A stretch of DNA of 9,808 nt. Source: Weeksellaceae bacterium (GTDB lineage Bacteria > Bacteroidota > Bacteroidia > Flavobacteriales > Weeksellaceae). Position 1 is the stretch's first letter. The number at the start of each line of letters is the position of its first letter. This document shows, piece after piece, positions 5,053 to 9,808 of this stretch. A model generated the notes under the pieces. It saw only the letters and a list, made by a program, of their open reading frames with translations. It ran no database searches and was not told the DNA's origin. The translations under genes were made by a program, and so were the position numbers. The DNA lies in contig JAKOOI010000228.1 in assembly GCA_022701475.1 (NCBI GenBank), forward strand, positions 1 through 9,808, written 5' to 3'.

Positions 5053-6669
5053 ATGGCAGAAGTAATTACAATGCCGCGCCTTTCCGATACAATGACGGAA
5101 GGGAAAGTGGCAAAATGGCATAAAAAAGTAGGCGACACCGTAAAAGAAGGCGATATTTTAGCAGAAATTGAAACGGATAAAGCCGTTCAGGATTTCGAGT
5201 CCGAAATGGAAGGAACCCTTCTCTATGTAGGCGTGGAAGAAGGCAGTGCCGCTGCCGTAGACTCTGTGCTGGCTATCATCGGGAAAGAAGGCGAAGACAT
5301 TTCCGGACTTACCGGTGGTGAAGCTCCGAAGGCGGATGACTCTGAAGAAAAGAAAACGGACGAGGACCATAAAACGGAAAACAATTCAACCAGCATAGAA
5401 CAGGCTGACGCAGAAGTTCCTGCAGGCGTGGAAGTAATCACCATGCCACGCCTTTCCGATACGATGACGGAAGGGAAAGTGGCCAAGTGGCACAAAAACG
5501 TGGGCGATACCGTAAAAGAAGGTGACCTTCTTGCAGAAATCGAAACCGATAAGGCCGTTCAGGATTTTGAATCTGAATTTGACGGTATCCTGCTGAAGCA
5601 GGGGGTTGAAGAAGGCGGTGCTGCACCGGTGGATTCCGTACTGGCGATCATCGGCCCGGAAGGTACAGATGTTTCTGCCGTAGGAGCCCCGAAAGCTGCC
5701 GGACAGTCTTCTGAAAAACCTGCAGAGCAGAAAGCTGAACCTCAAAAAGAAGAAAAGGAACAGGCGCCTGCAGAAAATTCATCTTCAGACAGAGTGGCTA
5801 TTTCTCCTTTAGCTAAGAAAATGGCTCAGGACAAAGGAGTAGATATCAATAGCATCCAGGGATCAGGAGAAAACGGAAGGATCGTTAAGAAAGACATTGA
5901 AAATTACCAGCCTTCAGCCCAGAAGGAAACTGCCCAGCCGGCACAGGCTTCAGCCGCTGCCGCACAGGTTGCCGCGAGCTTCGTTCAGGGTGAAGATACC
6001 GAGTCTCAGAATTCTCAGGTAAGGAACATCATCGCTAAACGTCTTTCCGAAAGCAAGTTCTCTGCGCCGCATTATTACCTGATGGTGGAAATCAATATGG
6101 ATAAAGCCATCGAGGCCAGAAAAGAGATCAACTCATTGCCGGATACCCGTATTTCTTTCAATGATATGATCATCAAGGCAACCGCCGTAGCATTGAGAAA
6201 GCACCCGCAGGTGAATTCAAGCTGGGCAGGGGATAAGATCATTCACAGAGGCAATATCAACATCGGTGTAGCCGTAGCTATTCCGGACGGACTTGTGGTT
6301 CCTGTACTGAAGAATACCGATCAGATGAATTATACCCAGATTTCAGCTGCTGTAAAAGATATGGCCGGAAGAGCTAAGAGCAAAGGCTTGAAAGCCAATG
6401 AAATGGAAGGTTCCACTTTCTCTATTTCCAACCTGGGAATGTTCGGGATCGAAACCTTTACCAGCATCATCAACCAGCCGAATGCGGCCATCCTTTCCGT
6501 AGGAGCCATCATCGAAAAGCCGGTAGTGAAAAACGGGCAGATCGTGGTAGGAAACATCATGAAACTTTCTTTAGCCTGTGACCATAGAGTGGTAGACGGT
6601 GCTACGGGAGCCCAGTTCTTACAGACGCTTAAGACGTACCTGGAAAGTCCTTTAACGCTGTTGCTGTAA
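5053..6669 (+). CDS. pdhC: Pyruvate dehydrogenase E2, dihydrolipoamide acetyltransferase with two lipoyl domains
   Basis: A 538-residue protein with the full E2 layout. Lipoyl domain 1 (about 1-78) has its lipoyl lysine at Lys43 in E-T-D-K-A. Lipoyl domain 2 (about 126-202) has Lys167 in the same motif. An Asp/Glu/Lys-rich linker joins them, followed by an Ala/Glu/Pro-rich linker. The peripheral subunit-binding domain (247-285: VAISPLAKKMAQDKGVD, then G-S-G-E-N-G-R-I-V-K-K-D) docks E1 and E3. A second Ala/Gln-rich linker precedes the catalytic domain (about 318-538). The active site D-H-R-V-V-D-G lies at 510-516, with His511 as catalytic base. The protein accepts acetyl groups from E1 and transfers them to CoA, forming the core of the complex. 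The first 48 residues of the lipoyl repeat differ at only two positions. The gene is last in its operon, closed by a terminator at 6696. Confidence 0.96.
   Translation: MAEVITMPRLSDTMTEGKVAKWHKKVGDTVKEGDILAEIETDKAVQDFESEMEGTLLYVGVEEGSAAAVDSVLAIIGKEGEDISGLTGGEAPKADDSEEKKTDEDHKTENNSTSIEQADAEVPAGVEVITMPRLSDTMTEGKVAKWHKNVGDTVKEGDLLAEIETDKAVQDFESEFDGILLKQGVEEGGAAPVDSVLAIIGPEGTDVSAVGAPKAAGQSSEKPAEQKAEPQKEEKEQAPAENSSSDRVAISPLAKKMAQDKGVDINSIQGSGENGRIVKKDIENYQPSAQKETAQPAQASAAAAQVAASFVQGEDTESQNSQVRNIIAKRLSESKFSAPHYYLMVEINMDKAIEARKEINSLPDTRISFNDMIIKATAVALRKHPQVNSSWAGDKIIHRGNINIGVAVAIPDGLVVPVLKNTDQMNYTQISAAVKDMAGRAKSKGLKANEMEGSTFSISNLGMFGIETFTSIINQPNAAILSVGAIIEKPVVKNGQIVVGNIMKLSLACDHRVVDGATGAQFLQTLKTYLESPLTLLL
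5062..5574 (+). repeat. Direct repeat encoding the two lipoyl domains
   Basis: The DNA for residues 4-51 (5062-5205) and for residues 128-175 (5434-5577) is nearly identical in protein (46 of 48 residues) and highly similar in bases, including shared runs such as CGCCTTTCCGATAC and GATGACGGAAGGGAAAGTGG (the latter with one difference). The offset is 372 bases, or 124 codons. Similarity continues more weakly to the end of each domain. This points to an internal duplication kept similar by gene conversion or strong selection, and it is a possible site for loss or gain of a domain by recombination. Confidence 0.85.
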
Positions 6670-6695
6670 TACAAGCGCAGTTTTTAAATATCAGT

Positions 6696-6727
6696 AAAAG
6701 CTCACCGGAGATCCGGTGAGCTTTTTT
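6696..6727 (+). terminator. Intrinsic terminator of the pdh operon
   Basis: AAAAGCTCACCGG (6696-6708) pairs perfectly with CCGGTGAGCTTTT (6713-6725) around the loop AGAT, and the T-run continues to 6727. It starts 27 bases after the pdhC stop. The A-run at the left of the stem means it can also work for transcripts coming from the right. Confidence 0.93.
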
Positions 6728-6945
6728 ATTAAGTAATAGAAATTAATGACAGAAAAACATTCTGAGAAATCAGGACCTTGTTCGTTACTCTTATCTTACA
6801 ACAACAGCTGCCGGAGAATTAAAATGTTCACTTTCCTGCTATCAGACATATAAGGCCATAAGTTTCCGGAATGATACCAAGAGATTTAAGTGGATTTTAA
6901 TCTCCTTTTTCAGGCATTTCCCATCATCTTCACTATATTTATGGA
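6728..6945. other. Intergenic region upstream of the SBF-like transporter
   Basis: No gene is recognisable. Near the right end, TATATTTA (6934-6941) resembles the Bacteroidota -7 box with a final A instead of G, but it lies almost on the start codon at 6946 and no TTG is found at -33. GAGATT (6881-6886) and AATCTC (6899-6904) form a weak 6-bp dyad. The true promoter of the transporter gene is not settled. Confidence 0.4.
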
Positions 6946-7950
6946 ATGAAGCTGAATAAAGTGAAACTGAACAGACAGAATATTTTTCTTATCCTTTTGA
7001 TTGTGATGGTTGCGGCCGGTAAGCTGATCCCTTTCCGGGAAGCATACAGTCATTATTTTAACCTGGCGGGATTTATTGACTGGGGGATTGCCGCTATTTT
7101 TTTGCTGTACGGACTGAAACTGAATATAAAGGAGATTATCAGGGACATTTCAAATTGGAAACTCCACCTGCTGGTGCAGCTCGGTACTTTTGTGATTTTC
7201 CCGCTGCTGGTCCTTCCTTTCTATGGGCTGGCGAAAGATACCGAGTACTTTGTCACCTGGCTTTCCGTCTTTTTCCTGGCCAGCCTGCCTTCCACAGTAT
7301 CTTCGTCGGTGGTAATGGTTTCCATTGCCAAAGGAAATGTAACTTCCGCTATTTTCAATGCGTCTGTTTCGGGAATCATCGGAATTGTAATGACCCCTTT
7401 GCTGATGAGTTTCTTTATACAGCCGGGCCAGGAAGATGTGGACAACGCAGAAATCATACAGCAGTTGCTGCTTAAAGTACTGCTGCCGATTATTTTAGGT
7501 ATTATTTTAAACCCGTTATTTAAGCACTTGGTCGCCAGGTACAGTAAGCTCATTGCCGAATTTGATAAGCTCATCATCCTGCTGATCGTTTACGAAAGCT
7601 TTTCAAAGGCTTTTACGGAGAATGTATTTGCGTCGGTGGAACCAGGGGTTTTCCTGATCATTGCCGGTAGTGTTACAGGCCTGTTTTTTCTGGTATATCA
7701 TATCTTACGGTATCTGGCCGGAAAACTGGATTTCAAAAGGGAAGACGTCATTACCGCTACTTTCTGCGGATCGAAAAAGTCATTGGTGCACGGCAGCCTT
7801 TTTGTGATGGTCCTCGGTATTGCGGAAGATCAGAAAGTGCTTTTCCTGCTTCCGGTGATGATCTACCATAGTTTTCAGCTGTTCTATGTGAGCTGGCTGG
7901 CCAACAGGCTGGAAAAGAAAGCAGTTGTGCCACGGGCATCCGCTATGTAA
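6946..7950 (+). CDS. SBF-like transporter, YfeH / bile acid:sodium symporter superfamily
   Basis: A 334-residue integral inner-membrane protein with about nine or ten hydrophobic segments, the usual size for the SBF-like group that includes E. coli YfeH. Characteristic stretches are the first hairpin (F-L-L-Y-G-L-K-L-N at 52-60), the conserved L-A-S-L-P-S-T-V-S-S-S-V-V-M-V-S-I-A-K-G-N region (111-131), which matches the discontinuous-helix segment of the fold, and F-C-G-S-K-K-S-L-V-H-G-S near residue 275, typical of this subfamily. Members are sodium-coupled or related secondary carriers; the substrate is unknown, and bile acid is only the name of the superfamily. The ATG at 6946 gives a basic N-terminus before the first membrane helix. 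The gene ends 51 bases before the LolD-type ATPase and may be read with it, though that ATPase has its own -7 box. Confidence 0.88.
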   Translation: MKLNKVKLNRQNIFLILLIVMVAAGKLIPFREAYSHYFNLAGFIDWGIAAIFLLYGLKLNIKEIIRDISNWKLHLLVQLGTFVIFPLLVLPFYGLAKDTEYFVTWLSVFFLASLPSTVSSSVVMVSIAKGNVTSAIFNASVSGIIGIVMTPLLMSFFIQPGQEDVDNAEIIQQLLLKVLLPIILGIILNPLFKHLVARYSKLIAEFDKLIILLIVYESFSKAFTENVFASVEPGVFLIIAGSVTGLFFLVYHILRYLAGKLDFKREDVITATFCGSKKSLVHGSLFVMVLGIAEDQKVLFLLPVMIYHSFQLFYVSWLANRLEKKAVVPRASAM

Positions 7951-7989
7951 AAACCTCGACTTTACATTCAGAAATTAAAATCAATTTAC

Positions 7990-7997
7990 TATTTTTG
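7990..7997 (+). promoter_or_regulatory. Predicted -7 box upstream of the LolD-type gene
   Basis: TATTTTTG is a perfect match to TAnnTTTG and lies only 4 bases before the ATG at 8002. If it is used, the transcript would have almost no leader. No well-spaced TTG at -33 is visible, so the match may be fortuitous in A/T-rich DNA and the gene may be read from upstream. Confidence 0.35.
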
Positions 7998-8001
7998 AAT
8001 T

Positions 8002-8670
8002 ATGATTAAAGCGAGCAATGTCCATAAGTTTTATGGGAATTTAGAAGTACTGAAAGGGGTTGATATTCATATCAAAACAGGAGAAGTGGTGTCCATTGTC
8101 GGTGAATCGGGTGCGGGGAAATCCACATTGCTGCAGATTCTAGGTACACTGGACCAGCCTACAACTGCCCATAAGTTCGGTACGGAAATATCCATTGCCG
8201 GCGAATCCTTCATCAATATGAATGACAGGCAGCTGTCCCGGTTCAGGAACCAGAATATCGGCTTTGTATTTCAGTTCCATCAGCTTCTGCCGGAATTTAC
8301 GGCATTGGAAAACGTTCTGATACCTACCAAAATAGCAGGAGCTGCCGAAAAAGAAGCTCTGGAAAAAGCCCATTCTTTATTTGAAGACCTTAAAATTGCG
8401 CAGCGTCTCCACCATAAGCCGAATCAGCTGTCCGGTGGAGAGGCCCAGCGGGTAGCGGTAGCCAGGGCCCTGATCAATTCGCCGAAAATCATTTTTGCCG
8501 ATGAACCTACCGGGAACCTGGATTCGAGAAATGCCGATGACCTTCACCGGCTGTTCTTTGACCTAAGGGACAAATACAATCAGACGTTTGTCATTGTAAC
8601 CCACAATCCCAACCTTGCCGAAATTACCGACAGGAAGCTGGTGATGAAGGACGGAATGATCATTGAATAA
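8002..8670 (+). CDS. lolD: ABC transporter ATP-binding protein, LolD/MacB-type
   Basis: A 222-residue ABC ATPase with every catalytic element: Walker [10 protein letters not shown] (34-42), Q-loop Gln91 in [12 protein letters not shown], signature L-S-G-G-E (143-147), Walker B I-I-F-A-D-E (163-168), D-loop L-D-S (173-175) and H-loop His201. The [17 protein letters not shown] stretch is typical of LolD, the ATPase of the LolCDE complex that releases lipoproteins from the inner membrane for transfer to the outer membrane. The permease genes (lolC/lolE) are not in this window, as is common in this phylum. The next gene begins 12 bases downstream. MacB or FtsE-like ATPases share much of this sequence, so the LolD name is likely but not certain. 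Confidence 0.87.
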   Translation: MIKASNVHKFYGNLEVLKGVDIHIKTGEVVSIVGESGAGKSTLLQILGTLDQPTTAHKFGTEISIAGESFINMNDRQLSRFRNQNIGFVFQFHQLLPEFTALENVLIPTKIAGAAEKEALEKAHSLFEDLKIAQRLHHKPNQLSGGEAQRVAVARALINSPKIIFADEPTGNLDSRNADDLHRLFFDLRDKYNQTFVIVTHNPNLAEITDRKLVMKDGMIIE

Positions 8671-8682
8671 AAATTCCTGCAA

Positions 8683-9264
8683 ATGATGAAACACTGTATT
8701 TTTTCCGTTGCCATTCTGCTTTCCTGTTCAGGTACGGGATCTGAAAAGGTATATGCTGCAGCCTCTTTACCGCAGGAAAAGATTGCCGAAATCAGAAGTT
8801 TTGTTACCGGAAAGAAGTATAGCCAGGAGCTGGCTGTCTTCATCAATTTCAGGATACCTTCCGGAAAATACAGGTATTTTGTATATGATCTTAAAAATAG
8901 CCGCATCCTGCAGAAAGCCATTGTAGCCCATGGCGAAGGATCGGTGGTGAAAAATTCGGGCAAGCTCAGGTTCAGCAATACGGATGGCTCCCATCAGTCA
9001 TCATTGGGAAAGTATGAGGTCCGGGAGAGCTATACCGGAAAATTCGGGAAAGCATACCGGCTCGACGGACTGGATGATACCAACAGCGCAGCCAGAAAAC
9101 GGAATATCGTTCTGCATTCCTATCATTGTATACGGGACAGGGAATCTGAAGATTCCGCTTGCCTGAGTTTCGGTTGCCCGATGCTTTCAGAGAATGCCCT
9201 GAAGCAGACGGCGAAATACATAGACCGTTCTGAAAAACCTGTTATCCTTTACATCTTTTATTAA
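8683..9264 (+). CDS. YkuD_2-type murein L,D-transpeptidase-like protein
   Basis: A 193-residue exported protein. The N-terminus (M-M-K-H, then a hydrophobic stretch) ends in L-L-S-C, a plausible lipobox with Cys15; a signal-peptidase I site near V-Y-A-A (23-26) is the alternative. The C-terminal half matches the L,D-transpeptidase catalytic domain family of Bacteroidota and others: G-S-x-x-x-N-S-G-K-L-R-F-S-N (86-99), S-S-L-G-K-Y (106-111), G-L-D-D-x-N-S-A-A-R-x-R-N-I-V-L-H (129-145) and S-F-G-C-P-M-L-S (162-169). Cys165 would be the catalytic nucleophile, with His145 and neighbouring residues assisting. YkuD enzymes cross-link or modify peptidoglycan, but members of this branch have little experimental characterisation. 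Starts at 8683 and 8686 are equally possible. It follows the LolD-type gene by 12 bases and precedes a lipoprotein gene by 9, so the three are probably co-transcribed. Confidence 0.85.
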   Translation: MMKHCIFSVAILLSCSGTGSEKVYAAASLPQEKIAEIRSFVTGKKYSQELAVFINFRIPSGKYRYFVYDLKNSRILQKAIVAHGEGSVVKNSGKLRFSNTDGSHQSSLGKYEVRESYTGKFGKAYRLDGLDDTNSAARKRNIVLHSYHCIRDRESEDSACLSFGCPMLSENALKQTAKYIDRSEKPVILYIFY

Positions 9265-9273
9265 TTAATACCT

Positions 9274-9808
9274 ATGAAAATCATCATTATTCTATCTTCC
9301 GCCCTGCTTATGACCTTATCATGCAGCAAGAAAGAAAATCCCGCAGCAAAGCTTTCCCTGCATCTTGCAAAAGGCTTTGAACAGACCCTGATTTATTCCA
9401 CTTCCACAGAAGGAAATAAAAACGGGGGAATGAACGATGTTACCGAAGTAAAATACAGGGTGGATTCCCTAGACCGCGATTCCAGCTACTGCATAACCGG
9501 GGAAATTATGAGAATGACCTTCAACCAGTCCATGTTCGGGCAGGAAATCCATTATGATTCACGGGAAAAATCCGGGTCTGATGATGGAATGGGAGAAGAA
9601 TTCAAGCCTCTCATTCACAATCCATTTGTTTTCAAAATCGATAAATACGGCAAAGTCCTCAAAAAACAGAAATTCTCCAGGGAAGTTCCGGAGGATATGA
9701 ATGCGGAATCGTACAATATCATTCCGCTCGTTTTCCCTTCGGAAACGGTGGAAGAAGGTTTTTCCTGGAAGGAAAAAGTGGCCAGCCCGCTGATGAAATC
9801 CATTTCGG
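9274..9808 (+). CDS. Predicted lipoprotein, DUF6263-like (3' end beyond window)
   Basis: The frame opens at the ATG at 9274-9276 and is still open at the window end, giving 178 codons. The N-terminus is a lipoprotein signal peptide: M-K-I-I-I-I-L-S-S-A-L-L-M-T-L-S-C, with the lipidated Cys17 followed by S-K-K-E-N. The charged residues soon after the cysteine recall the lipoprotein export signal described for surface lipoproteins of Bacteroidota, though the match is loose. The mature part resembles DUF6263-type proteins: a beta-rich opening (F-E-Q-T-L-I-Y-S-T-S-T), then N-P-F-V-F-K-I-D-K-Y-G-K-V-L (118-131), and later V-E-E-G-F-S-W-K-E-K. Function is unknown. It starts 9 bases after the L,D-transpeptidase-like gene and is the third gene of that apparent operon. 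Confidence 0.8.
   Translation, partial: MKIIIILSSALLMTLSCSKKENPAAKLSLHLAKGFEQTLIYSTSTEGNKNGGMNDVTEVKYRVDSLDRDSSYCITGEIMRMTFNQSMFGQEIHYDSREKSGSDDGMGEEFKPLIHNPFVFKIDKYGKVLKKQKFSREVPEDMNAESYNIIPLVFPSETVEEGFSWKEKVASPLMKSIS

Noticed and set aside
1..9808. tRNA, rRNA, CRISPR array, transposase or phage genes
   Set aside because: I looked for these on both strands and saw no clover-leaf genes, regularly spaced repeats, or transposase or integrase motifs.

Overview
The window looks like chromosomal DNA of a member of the Bacteroidota, most likely a flavobacterium of the Chryseobacterium/Weeksellaceae type. This assignment is inferred from protein style and promoter signals, not from a database match. 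Ribosome binding sites are A/T-rich without Shine-Dalgarno motifs. Several starts are preceded by the Bacteroidota -7 box TAnnTTTG. The protein set is typical of the group: a glycine-rich RRM protein, a pdhA-pdhC pair without pdhB, a short AraC-type protein with a ferredoxin-like N-terminus, and a DUF6263-like lipoprotein.

Layout. Positions 1-321 hold no gene but carry an imperfect purine/pyrimidine-rich inverted repeat. On the minus strand, an acyl-CoA thioesterase (879-1280) overlaps by 4 bases a small AraC-type regulator with a CxxC ferredoxin-like N-terminus (322-882). After a promoter region, the plus strand carries a glycine-rich RRM RNA-binding protein (1604-2029) with a strong terminator. 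A 630-base convergent gap (2064-2690) has no recognisable gene and ends in a 19-bp perfect hairpin. On the minus strand, a PAP2-like membrane phosphatase (3212-3814) leads into a BlaI/MecI-type repressor (2691-3203) with an unusual lysine-rich tail. Divergent from it, the plus strand holds pyruvate dehydrogenase E1 alpha (3940-4941) and the double-lipoyl E2 acetyltransferase (5053-6669). A palindromic A/T-rich element separates the two, and a clear terminator follows. Further along the plus strand are an SBF-like (YfeH-type) transporter (6946-7950), a LolD-type ABC ATPase (8002-8670), a YkuD_2-type L,D-transpeptidase-like protein (8683-9264) and a lipoprotein cut by the window end (9274-9808).

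How the genes work together. pdhA and pdhC supply two of the four polypeptides of the pyruvate dehydrogenase complex; E1 beta and E3 must be encoded elsewhere. The last three genes are closely spaced and share an envelope theme: a lipoprotein-release ATPase, a cell-wall enzyme homologue that may itself be a lipoprotein, and a predicted lipoprotein. The PAP2/BlaI pair and the thioesterase/AraC pair each look like small operons joining an enzyme to a regulator.

Most of the window is ordinary housekeeping and envelope content. I did not find a convincing new defence, mobile or biosynthetic system. The items most worth a second look are the two inverted-repeat elements, the BlaI tail, the CxxC-AraC protein, the structured gap before the 2631 hairpin, and the near-identical lipoyl domains.
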